NCBI RefSeq assembly: GCF_032391395.1
Contig: NZ_CP135916.1
Coordinates: 124,001-188,000, forward strand
Length of the DNA: 64,000 nucleotides
Origin: Sphingomonas sp. Y38-1Y
GTDB lineage: Bacteria; Pseudomonadota; Alphaproteobacteria; Sphingomonadales; Sphingomonadaceae
Direction of reading: 5' to 3'
Shown here: in pieces, positions 49,219 through 59,500 of the stretch
Numbering within the stretch: the first letter of the stretch is position 1
Layout: every line of letters begins with the position of its first letter
The notes under the pieces: model-generated
The model's database searches: none
Told to the model about the DNA's origin: nothing
The model's input: only the letters and a program-made list of their open reading frames with translations
Translations under genes and position numbers: made by a program

Positions 49219-51801
49219 GTGACGATCAAGACCACCTGCGCCTATTGCGGCGTGGGCTGCGGCATCGTCGCGACGCGCACGGGCGAGCGATCGGTCGAGA
49301 TCAAGGGCGACCCCGACCACCCCGCCAATCGCGGCCGACTCTGCTCCAAGGGCACGCATCTGGGCGAGACGGTGGGCCTGGAGGGTCGGCTGCTCCATCC
49401 GATGATCGGCCGTCGCCGCGCGTCGTGGGACAAGGCGCTGAACCTCGTCGCCGCGCGCTTTCGCCGCACCATCGCCGAGCATGGGCCGGGCAGCGTCGCC
49501 TTCTACGTCTCGGGCCAAATGCTGACCGAGGATTATTACGTCGCCAACAAGCTGATGAAGGGGTTTATCGGCACCGCGAACATCGACACCAATTCGCGCC
49601 TCTGCATGTCGAGCGCGGTTGCCGGCCACACCCGCGCGTTCGGCGAGGACGTCGTCCCGGCAAGCTATGATGACATCGACGCCGCCGACCTGATCGTGCT
49701 GGTCGGGTCGAACACCGCCTGGTGCCACCCGATCGTCTATCAGCGCATCCGCGCGCGGTGCGATGCCGGTGCGAAGCTCGTCGTCATCGATCCGCGCCGG
49801 ACGGAAACGGCGGACGAGGCCGACCTCCACCTCGCGATCCGGCCCGGCAGCGACGTCGCGCTGATGAACGGCCTGCTCGCCTGGTGCCGAGATGCGGGCG
49901 TGCTCGACAAGGCATTCCTTCGCGACCATGTCGCGGTGCCGGAGGGGTTCTGGGACATCGAGGACAGCGACCTCTGGTCCACCGCCCGCACCTGCGACGT
50001 GCCCGCCGCCGACCTCCGCCGCTTCTACGAATGGTTCGCCGCCACGCCGCGGACGGTGACGCTGTTCAGCCAGGGCGTGAACCAGTCGCTGACCGGCACC
50101 GATCAGGTCAACGCGATCCTGAACGTCCATCTCGCCACCGGCCGCATCGGCAAGCCGGGTGCGCAGCCCTTCTCGATCACTGGACAGCCCAATGCCATGG
50201 GCGGGCGCGAGGTCGGCGGGCTCGCCTCGACGCTGGCCGCGCACATGGACTTCGCCGAGGCGAACCGCGCGATCGTGCAGCGTTTCTGGGCCTCGCCGAC
50301 GATCGCCGCCAAGCCGGGGCTCAAGGCCGTCGACCTGTTCCGCGCGGTCGGCGAGGGGCGGATCAAGGCGCTGTGGGTGATGGCGACCAACCCCGCGGTG
50401 TCGATGCCCGACGCCGGCCGCGTGCGCGAGGCGCTCACCGCCTGTCCGTTCGTCGTCGTCAGCGACGTGATGGCCGACACCGACACGGGCGCCTTCGCGC
50501 ACGTCCGCCTCCCCGCCGCCGCCTGGGGCGAGAAGGACGGGACCGTCACCAACTCTGACCGCACGATCAGCCGCCAGCGCGCGATCTTCCCGCTGCCGGG
50601 CGAGGCGAAGCCCGACTGGTGGATCGTCAAGGAGGTCGCGCGGCGGATGGGGTGGAAGACCGCCTTCGCCTACGACCGGCCCGCCGATATCTGGCGCGAG
50701 CATGTCCGCCTCTCGACCTATCGCAACGAGGGCGCGCGGCTGTTCTCGCTGACGGGACGGGCGAGCGGCGGCAATGCCGATTACGACGCGATGGCGCCGT
50801 TCCGCTGGGGCGGGACGCCGTTCGCCGATGGCCGCTTTCCGACGCCCGACGGTCGGGCGCGATTGGTCCCGGTGGCGCAGAAGCCGCTCGCCGCGCCGCT
50901 GCGCGACTGGCCGCTGACGCTCAACACCGGCCGTTATCGCGACCAGTGGCATACGATGACGCGCACCGGCCTCGCGCCCAAGCTCGCGCGCCATCGCGAG
51001 GAGCCGCTGGTCGAGGTGCATCCAGAGGATGCCGCGCGGCTGGGCATCGCCGACGGCGCGCTGGCGCGGGTCGCGACGCCGCAGGGCGAGAGCCTCTATC
51101 GCGCGCGTGTGACCGATGCGCAGCGGCCGGGCGAGCTGTTCGTACCGATCCACTGGACTGACCAAACCTCTTCGGGCGGGCGTACCGGCCTGCTCCCGCG
51201 CCCGCTCGCCGATCCGATCTCCGGCCAGCCGGGGTTCAAGGCGGCACCGGCCGCCATCACCGCGGTCGCGACGAGCTGGCGCGGGTTCCTGATCCTTGCG
51301 GGGGAGCCGGCGCCGCGGCCCGACTGCCTGTGGGCGACCCGCGTGGCGATCCCGTCGGGAAGCCTTTGGGAGCTGGCGGGCGATGGCGATCCGGCACGGC
51401 TGGAGACGATCCTGCCTGCGGGCGAGCGGATCGAGGCGGTCGACGCCGCGCGCGGCACCCGCCGCGTCGCGGTACTCGCCGGCGGGCGGCTCGTCGCGGC
51501 GCTGTTCGTCACCGAATGCGGCGAGCTGCCCGCGCGAGACTGGCTGATCGCGCAGCTGGGCGAGGTCGAAGCGGCGCCGACGCTGCTCGCCGGCCGGGCG
51601 CCTGGGGCGGTGGTCGATCGCGGGCCGGTGGTCTGCGCATGCTTCGACATCGGCCTCAAGACCATCGTCGCGGCGATCCGCGACCAGGGACTGGCCGACG
51701 TCGCCGCGATCGGCGCGGCGATCGGTGCGGGCACCAATTGCGGCTCGTGCCGCCCCGCGCTCGCGCGGCTCATCGCAGGAGAGACGACCCATGCGGCATG
51801 A
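49219..51801 (+). CDS. nasA: Assimilatory nitrate reductase catalytic subunit
   Basis: The 860-aa protein starts at GTG 49219 (GGGGGAGG before it). The N-terminal [4Fe-4S] ligands are Cys7, 10, 14 and 42 (CAYCGVGC, LCSKGTH). A Mo-bis-MGD domain (LCMSSAVAGHTRAFG, GSNTAWCHPIVYQR, TGQPNAMGGREVGG, MATNPAVSMPD) is followed by the molydopterin-dinucleotide C-domain (LNTGRYRDQWHTMTRTG). A C-terminal BFD-like [2Fe-2S] module has Cys806, 808, 841 and 844. It reduces nitrate to nitrite in the cytoplasm. No separate electron-transfer subunit is present, so the C-terminal cluster may receive electrons directly. Symbol usage varies between species (nasA, nasC). Confidence 0.96.
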   Translation: MTIKTTCAYCGVGCGIVATRTGERSVEIKGDPDHPANRGRLCSKGTHLGETVGLEGRLLHPMIGRRRASWDKALNLVAARFRRTIAEHGPGSVAFYVSGQMLTEDYYVANKLMKGFIGTANIDTNSRLCMSSAVAGHTRAFGEDVVPASYDDIDAADLIVLVGSNTAWCHPIVYQRIRARCDAGAKLVVIDPRRTETADEADLHLAIRPGSDVALMNGLLAWCRDAGVLDKAFLRDHVAVPEGFWDIEDSDLWSTARTCDVPAADLRRFYEWFAATPRTVTLFSQGVNQSLTGTDQVNAILNVHLATGRIGKPGAQPFSITGQPNAMGGREVGGLASTLAAHMDFAEANRAIVQRFWASPTIAAKPGLKAVDLFRAVGEGRIKALWVMATNPAVSMPDAGRVREALTACPFVVVSDVMADTDTGAFAHVRLPAAAWGEKDGTVTNSDRTISRQRAIFPLPGEAKPDWWIVKEVARRMGWKTAFAYDRPADIWREHVRLSTYRNEGARLFSLTGRASGGNADYDAMAPFRWGGTPFADGRFPTPDGRARLVPVAQKPLAAPLRDWPLTLNTGRYRDQWHTMTRTGLAPKLARHREEPLVEVHPEDAARLGIADGALARVATPQGESLYRARVTDAQRPGELFVPIHWTDQTSSGGRTGLLPRPLADPISGQPGFKAAPAAITAVATSWRGFLILAGEPAPRPDCLWATRVAIPSGSLWELAGDGDPARLETILPAGERIEAVDAARGTRRVAVLAGGRLVAALFVTECGELPARDWLIAQLGEVEAAPTLLAGRAPGAVVDRGPVVCACFDIGLKTIVAAIRDQGLADVAAIGAAIGAGTNCGSCRPALARLIAGETTHAA

Positions 51802-52591
51802 CGAGTTCCCGGCCGGCAGCGTCTGGCTGGTCGGCGCGGGGCCGGGCGATCCCGACCTTCTGACGCGCAAGGCGCTGCGGCTGATCGCCGCGGCCGACAT
51901 CGTCTTCCATGACGCGCTGGTCGGCCCCGGTGTGCTCGATCTGATCGGGCCGGAGACCGAGCGCGTCAGCGTCGGCAAGCGATCGGGCCGCCATTCCAAG
52001 GATCAGGGAACGATCGACGCGCTGATCGTCGCTGCGGCGCTCGCGGGGCGGCGCGTCGTTCGGCTGAAGGGCGGCGACCCGGCGATCTTCGGGCGGACGG
52101 CGGAGGAGCTCGCCGCCTGCCGGGCCGCCGGCGTGCCCGTCCACATCTGTCCCGGCATCACCGCCGCCAGCGCCGCGGTCGCCTCTGCCGGCGCGAGCCT
52201 GACGCTGCGCGGTCTCGCCCGGCAGCTCACCTTCGTGACCGCGCACGCATCGGCGGGAAAGCCGCTCGATCTCGACTGGCGAACGCTGTCGGCACCCGAT
52301 GCGACGCTTGCCGTCTATATGGGCCGCGCCGCCGCCGCGACCGTCGCCCGGCAGCTCATCGCCGCGGGCCGCGCGCCGGACACGCCGGTGCTCGTCGTCG
52401 TCAACGCCGCGCTGCCCAGCGAGCGGATCATCCGCGGCCAGCTGTTCGCGCTTTCCTTCCTGGTCGAGGCGGTCAGCGACGACGATCCCGCGGTGCTCAT
52501 CATCGGCGAGGCGGTGGCCGCGGCCGATGGACGCAGCGCCAAGGCCGCCCTGGCCGTCACCGCACCGTCGAACGCCTCCAACCCGGCTTGA
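51791..52591 (+). CDS. cobA: Uroporphyrinogen-III C-methyltransferase (SUMT)
   Basis: The 266-aa protein starts at ATG 51791, 11 bases inside the end of the nitrate reductase gene (AGGAGAG before it). It has the SUMT motifs VWLVGAGPGDPDLLT (12-26), DIVFHDALV, GKRSGRHS, VVRLKGGDPAIFGR and CPGITAASA. It methylates uroporphyrinogen III to precorrin-2, the first step to siroheme. It lacks the oxidase/ferrochelatase part of CysG. In this operon it supplies siroheme for NirB. Confidence 0.94.
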   Translation: MRHDEFPAGSVWLVGAGPGDPDLLTRKALRLIAAADIVFHDALVGPGVLDLIGPETERVSVGKRSGRHSKDQGTIDALIVAAALAGRRVVRLKGGDPAIFGRTAEELAACRAAGVPVHICPGITAASAAVASAGASLTLRGLARQLTFVTAHASAGKPLDLDWRTLSAPDATLAVYMGRAAAATVARQLIAAGRAPDTPVLVVVNAALPSERIIRGQLFALSFLVEAVSDDDPAVLIIGEAVAAADGRSAKAALAVTAPSNASNPA

Positions 52592-52623
52592 TCGCCGCGG
52601 CGGATCGCGGCAGCGAAGGTGGC

Positions 52624-53325
52624 ATGACGATCCGCCTCATCTGCCTCGATGCCGACGACACGCTGTGGCACAACATGCGGCACTTCAACGCTGCCGAGGA
52701 CGCGTTCCTGGCGATGCTCCGCCCCTTTGCCGAGGCGGGGGTCGCCCGCGCCGCGCTGGAGGCGTGCGAGGCGCGCAACCTGCCGCTCTATGGCTACGGC
52801 GCCAAGGGGTTCACGCTGTCGATGATCGAGACCGCGGTCGAACTCTGCGGCGACCGGATGCGTCCAGGGATGATCGCCGACCTGCTCGCCGCCGGCCGCG
52901 ACCTGCTCGCCCACCCCGTCGAGCTGCTCGACGATATCGACGCGACGCTGGACGCGCTCGACAGCCGCGGCAAGCTCGTGCTCGTGACCAAGGGCGATCT
53001 GCTGCATCAGGAGGCCAAGCTCGCCGCATCGGGCCTGGGCGATCGCTTCGCCGGGGTCGAGATCGTCAGCGACAAGACAGCCGCGACCTTCGAAAAGCTG
53101 TTCGCGCGGCATGGCGTCGAGCCCGAAGAGGCGATCATGGCCGGCGATTCGATGCGGTCCGACATTCTGCCGTCGCTGGCGGCCGGCGCATGGGCCGCCT
53201 ATGTCCCGCAAGCGGGCGCGTGGTCGCATGAGCACGCCGCGCCGCCGGCGGCGGGCGACCGCTTTGCCGAGCTGCCGAGCCTGGCGGCGCTGCCCGCGCT
53301 CATCGATCGCATCAACGTCGGCTGA
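52624..53325 (+). CDS. HAD-family hydrolase
   Basis: The 233-aa protein starts at ATG 52624 (GAAGGTGG before it), 32 bases after the methyltransferase. HAD motifs are DADDTLWHN (nucleophile Asp region, 8-16), LVTKGD (motif II/III Lys) and AGDSMRSDILPSLAAG (motif IV). The cap is the small helical type. It is likely a phosphatase of small metabolites. It has no known role in nitrate assimilation, so it may just share the transcript. Confidence 0.88.
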   Translation: MTIRLICLDADDTLWHNMRHFNAAEDAFLAMLRPFAEAGVARAALEACEARNLPLYGYGAKGFTLSMIETAVELCGDRMRPGMIADLLAAGRDLLAHPVELLDDIDATLDALDSRGKLVLVTKGDLLHQEAKLAASGLGDRFAGVEIVSDKTAATFEKLFARHGVEPEEAIMAGDSMRSDILPSLAAGAWAAYVPQAGAWSHEHAAPPAAGDRFAELPSLAALPALIDRINVG

Positions 53326-53363
53326 ACCGGACGGCCGGAAGCCGCACGATCGCGTGATCCCGG

Positions 53364-53383
53364 CGGGCAAAGCGTTTCGCCCG
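53364..53383. terminator. Near-palindrome between HAD gene and adhesin gene
   Basis: CGGGC (53364-53368) and GCCCG (53379-53383) bracket a partly self-complementary AAAGCGTTTC core, a 20-base imperfect dyad. It could be the terminator of the nas transcript or an operator of the adhesin gene. No T-run follows. Confidence 0.35.
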
Positions 53384-53540
53384 AACAATCATTTTCAGAA
53401 TCGGAAGCGTCGCAACGCGCGGCGGCAATCGACCGTCCTCCCGCTCGTAACTGGCGCGGTGCGCCGGGGCGTATCGCGTTCGTATACCCAACGACCGTCG
53501 ACGCGAACGCCCCCGCCCCGGCCGCAAAGAGGGGTTCGTC

Positions 53541-56500
53541 ATGCTGGCCAAGATCATCGACAAGGCGACGGGTAAGGAAATCGACGTTTCGGGTGACATC
53601 ATCGACCTCGACGCCCCCAGCGTCGTTCGGCTCACGCTGGAGCGCGGCGACGTCGCCGCGATGGAGCGCAGCGGCAACGACCTCTTGATCCGACTGACCA
53701 ACGGCCAGCAGATGCGAATCGCCGACTTCTACGATGATCGCAGCAACGTTCCCAGCGACCTGGTCCTGGTCGGCAATGACGGCACGATGTGGCTGGCAGC
53801 GGCGCCCGCGGGCGGCACGCCTCGCTGGTCGCTGCTCAATGAGATCGACGACCTGCTGACGCCGGCGGCGCAGGCCGGCGGCGGCAGCAGCGCGGCGCTG
53901 ATCCCCGCCCTGCTCGGCGGCGCGGCCGTGATCGGCGGCGGCGCGGCAGCCGCATCGGGCGGCAGCGGCGGCCGCGACGACTTCGAAGGCGACGCCGACG
54001 CGGATAGCGATGCGGACGCGGATGCTGATGCCGATGCTGACGCAGACGCTGACGCGGATGCTGACGCGGACGCCGACGCTGACGCTGACGCTGACGCTGA
54101 CGCTGACGCTGACGCTGACGCTGACGCCGACGCCGACGCCGATGCTGACGCGGACGCGGACGCGGATGCCGACGCGGACGCTGATGCCGACGCCGATGCC
54201 GACGCTGACGCTGACGCCGATGCCGATGCAGATGCAGATGCGGATGCAGACGCCGACGCTGACGCCGACGCCGATGCGGATGCAGACGCGGATGCGGATG
54301 CGGATGCCGATGCTGACGCTGATGCTGACGCCGATGCAGATGCGGATGCAGACGCTGACGCCGACGCCGATGCTGATGCCGACGCCGATGCCGATGCTGA
54401 CGCCGATGCCGATGCTGACGCTGACGCCGATGCGGATGCCGACGCAGATTCCGACGTCGATACCGAAGCGCCTCGACCGCCGACCGCGGTGGTGGCCGCT
54501 GACGGTCGGAGCGTGACCGGCACCGGCGAGCCCGGCGCGACGCTCACGATCCGTGACGCGGCCGGCGCGGTGATCGGCACCGGCATCGTCGCTGCCGACG
54601 GCAGCTATTCGGTCGCGATCGACCCGGCGCAGGTGAATGGCGAGATCGTCTTCGCGACGCAGACCGATGCCGCCGGCAACGCTTCGGAGCCGACCCCGGC
54701 GACCGCGCCCGACCTGACCGCGCCCGACGCGCCCGTCGCGATCCTGTCGCCCGACGGCACGGTCGTCACTGGCACGGGTGAGCCCAACACGACCGTCCAG
54801 ATCCGCGGCCCCGGCGGCGTGCTGATCGGCACCGGCATCGTCGGCGCCGACGGCAACTACACCGTCACGCTCACTCCCGCGCAGACCAATGGCGAGGCGA
54901 TCTCGGTCACGCTGACCGACGCGGCCGGCAACGTGTCCGATCCCACGCCGCTGACCGCGCCCGATACAACCGCGCCCGATGCGCCCGACGTAGCGATCGC
55001 GCCCGACGGCACCGCGCTGACCGGCACGGGCGAGCCCGGCGCGACGATCATCGTCCGCGATGCCACGGGCAACGAGATCGCGAGCGGCGTCGTCGGCGCC
55101 GACGGCACCGTCAACATCCCGCTGGCGCCGCCGCTGGCCGATGGCGAGGTGGTGACCGCGGTCCAGACCGATCCCGCCGGCAACGTCTCCGATCCCGTTC
55201 GGCTCGTCGCGCCCGACATCACCGCCCCGCCCGCGCCGGAGGCGACGGTCGCCCCCGACGGCGCCTCGATCAGCGGCACCGGCGTGCCCGGCGCGATCAT
55301 CACGATCACCGATGCGGACGGCAACCTGATTGGCCGCGTCCGCGTCGGCGCCGACGGCACCTTCCTGGCGCCGCTGGTCCCCGCGCAGGTGAATGGCGAG
55401 GCGCTGAGCGTCGTCCAGAGCGACGCCGCCGGCAACGCCTCACCGCCGCTGGCGCTGACGGCGCCCGATCTCACCGCCCCCGAGGCGCCGACCGCGACGA
55501 TCGACGATGACGGCACCACGCTGACCGGCACCGGCGAACCCGGCGCCACGATCGAGGTTCGCGCCGCCGACGGCACGATCGTCGGCACCGGCACCGTGGG
55601 TGCGGACGGCAGCTTCACGCTGACGCTGACCCCCGCGCAGGCCGATGGCGGCGCGCTGTCGGTGACTCAGGCCGACGCGGCGGGCAATGTCTCGCCGCCC
55701 GCGACCGTCGTCACGCCGGACCTCACCGCGCCCGAAGCGCCGGTCGCCGCGATCGACGCCACCGGCACGATCGTCAGCGGCACCGGCGAGCCCGGCGCGA
55801 CGATCACCGTCCGCGGACCCGATGGCGCCGTGCTCGGCACCGCCATCGTCAACGCCGCCGGCGCCTATAGCGTGACGCTCACCACGCCCCAGCTCGACAG
55901 CCAGGAACTGTCGGTGGTGCAGAGCGATGCCGCGGGCAACGAATCGGGCGCGACCTCGGTCGTCGCGCCCGACCTGACCGCGCCCGACGCGCCGGTCGCG
56001 ACGGTGTCGGCCGACGGCGCGCTGGTGACCGGCACGGGCGAGGCGGGGACGACCGTCCGCATCCTCGATCCGGTCGGCCAGCTGATCGGCACCGGTACGG
56101 TGAATCCGGACGGCAGCTTCAGCATCGCGATCGCGCCTGCGCAGGTGAATGGCGAGACGCTGTCGGTGCGGCTGACCGACGCGGCGGGCAACGTCTCCGC
56201 CCCGGCGACGCCGACCGCGCCGGACCTCGTCCCCAACGACTCGCCCGACGCGCCGACCGCCACGGTCAGCGCCGATGGCACGGCGGTGAGCGGCACGGGT
56301 GAGCCCAATGCCGCGGTTATCGTCCGCGATCCCGATGGCGTGACGATCGGCACCGGCACCGTCCAGGCGGACGGCAGCTACACCATCGTCCTCGACGTGC
56401 CTCAGCTCGACGGCGAAACGCTGAGCGTCGTTCAGGTCCGCCCGGGCGGTGCGGCGTCGCCGCCGGCCTTTGCCGATGCGCCCGACCTGACCGCGCCCGA

Positions 56501-59500
56501 GGCGCCGACTGCGGAGCTCGTTCCCTCCGGCGAGGTCGTCACCGGCACCGGTGAGCCCGGTGCGACGATCACCGTGCGCGCCGCCGACGGCACCGTGCTC
56601 GGCACCGCGACGGTCAATGCCGCGGGCAATTATGCCGCGACGCTGAGCAGCGCGCAGCAGAATGGCGAGACGCTGACCGTCATCCAGACCGATGGCGCGG
56701 GCAACGCTTCCCCGCCAATCCCGCTGGTGGCGCCCGACGTGACCGCGCCCGCGGTCCCGACGCTGGCGATCGCCGACGACGGCGCGACCGCGACCGGCAC
56801 CGGCGAGCCCGGCGCGACCATCACCATCCGCGATCCCGCGGGCGTGGCGATCGGCACCGCCATCGTCGCGGCGGACGGCAGCTACTCGGCGCCGCTCTCC
56901 CCCGCACAGACCAATGGCGAGCAGTTGACCGCGACGCAGGCGGATGCGGCCGGCAACGTCTCGCCGGAGGTAAGCGCCCCCGCGCCCGACCTCACCGCGC
57001 CCGACGCCCCCACCGCCGCGGTTTCGCCGGAGGGGACGCTGGTGGCCGGCACGGGCGAGCCCGGCGCCACCATCACCATCCGCGACGCGGTCGGCAACGT
57101 CGTCGCGACCGGCACCGTCGGCACCGATGGCCGCTTCGCCATCCCGCTCGATCCGCCGATCGTCACCGGCGAGGCGCTGAGTGTCGTCCAGGCGGATGCC
57201 GCGGGCAACGCCTCGCCGCCCGCCACCGCCGCGACGCCCGACCTGACGCCGCCCGAGGCGCCCGAAGCGACGATCGCGCCCGATGGCGCCAGCGTCAGCG
57301 GCACGGGTGAGCCCGGTGCGACCGTCACGATCGTCGACGACAATGGCGTGCCGCTCGGCAGCGCGATCGTCGCCGCGGACGGCAGCTTCACCGTCCCGCT
57401 CGACCCGGCGCTGGCGGATGGCGAGACGCTGATCGTTCGCCAGCAGGATGCGGCGGGTAACCTGTCCCCCGCCACCAGCCTGACCGCGGCGGACACCACC
57501 GCCCCCGGCGCGCCGACCGCGACGATCGCCGAGGATGGCAGCGTCGTCACCGGCACCGGCGAGCCCGGCGCGACGGTGCGCATCGTCGACGCCGCCGGTA
57601 CGCTGGTCGGCACGGCGGTCGTCGGCGCCGATGGCAGCTATCAGGCGACGCTCGACCCCGCGCAGCGCAATGGCGAGCAGCTGAGCGCGACGCAGACCGA
57701 TACCGCCGGCAACACCTCGGCCAGCATCGGCCTGCTTGCGCCCGACCTCACCGCGCCCGGCGCGCCGGTCGCCGAGGTGTCGGATGACGGCACCGCGCTG
57801 ACCGGCACGGGCGAGCCCGGCGCGCTGGTTCGCGTGACCGATGCCCTGGGTAACCTCATCGCCACGGGCATTGTCGGCGCCGACGGCAGCTTCAGCATCC
57901 CGCTGACGCCGGCCCAGGCCAATGGCGAGACGCTGACCGTGGTTCAGGTCGATGCCGGCGGCAACGCCTCGCCCTCGACCAGCGTGACCGCGCCCGACAT
58001 CACCGCCCCCGCCGCCCCCACTGCCGACGTCAGCGATGATGGCACGGTGGCGACCGGCCGCGGCGAACCCGGCGCGACCGTCACCGTCACCGACGCCGCC
58101 GGGAACGTCATCGCGACCGCACCCGTCGCGGCGGATGGCAGCTACAGCGTCCCGCTCGCGCCGCCGCTGCTCAATGGCGAGATCGTCACCGTCGTCCAGA
58201 CCGACGTCGCGGGCAACGACTCGCCCGCCACCTCGGTCACCGCGCCCGACGAGACCGCGCCCGAGGCGCCCGTTGCGACGATCACCGACGACGGCACCGC
58301 GCTGACCGGCACTGGCGAGCCCGGCGCCACCGTCACCGTCACCGATCCGGCGGGCAACACCGTCGCGACCGGCACGGTGGGCGCCGACGGCAGCTTCACG
58401 CTGCCGCTCCAGCCGCCGCTGGCGAATGGCGAGACGGTGACCGTGGTACAGACCGATGCGGGCGGCAACGCCTCACCCACGACCAGCGTCACCGCGCCCG
58501 ACATCACCGCCCCGGCCGCGCCCAGCGCCGAGGTCGCCGACGACGGCACCGCGGTCACCGGCACCGGCGAGCCCGGCGCGACGGTCACCGTGCGCGACGC
58601 GGAAGGCAACGTCATCGCCACCGCCCCGGTCGCGACCGACGGCAGCTACAGCGTCCCGCTCGTCCCGCCGCTGCTCAACGGCGAGACCGTCACCGTCGTC
58701 CAGACCGATCCGGCCGGCAACGACTCGCCCGGCGTCGATGCGACCGCGCCCGACGAGACCGCGCCGGCGGCACCCGCCGCCGAGATCTCGGAGGATGGCG
58801 GCACCATCACCGGCACCGGCGAACCCGGCGCGACCGTGACGGTCCGGGCGGGCGATACCGTGCTCGGCACCGCGACCGTCGCGGCCGACGGCAGCTACAG
58901 CGTGCCCCTGACCCCGCCGCAGATCGACGGCCAGGACCTGACCGTGACCCAGGCGGATGCCGCGGGCAACGTGTCGCCCGGAACGCCGGTCGAGGCGCCC
59001 GACTATAACGGGCCGCCCGCACCGACCGCGGAGGTGTCCGACGACGGCGCGCTGGTGACGGGTACCGGCACCGCCGGGTCGACGATCACCGTCATCGACG
59101 TCGACGGCACCGTGCTCGGCACGGGCCCCGTCGCCGCGGATGGCAGCTTCTCGATCCAGCTGACGCCGCCGCAGATCGAGGGCGACCTGCTCACCGTCCG
59201 CCAGGCCGACAGCGCCGGCAACCAGTCGCCGCCGGTCAGCGTCCTCTCCCCCGACCTGACCGCGCCGGAGGCGCCGACGGCGACCGTGTCCGATGATGGC
59301 CTGACCGTCACCGGCACGGGTGAAGCAGGCGCGACGATCGAGGTGCGCGCGCCCGACGGCTCGTCGCTGGGCACGACCACTGTCCTCGCCGACGGCAGCT
59401 ACAGCGTCACGCTGACGACGCCTCAGCTCGCCAGCCAGGTGCTGACGGTCGATCAGACCGACCCGGCGGGCAACACCTCGCCTTCGGTCAACGCGACCGC

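Noticed and set aside
49165..51999. A 944-codon reverse-strand frame opposite the nitrate reductase
   Set aside because: Low-complexity Arg/Ala/Asp sequence opposite a gene with every expected cofactor motif.
53729..54586. Reverse-strand poly Ser-Ala frame over the Asp-Ala array
   Set aside because: The complement of GCN-GAY repeats necessarily encodes Ser-Ala; there is no start signal and it lies wholly inside the adhesin gene.
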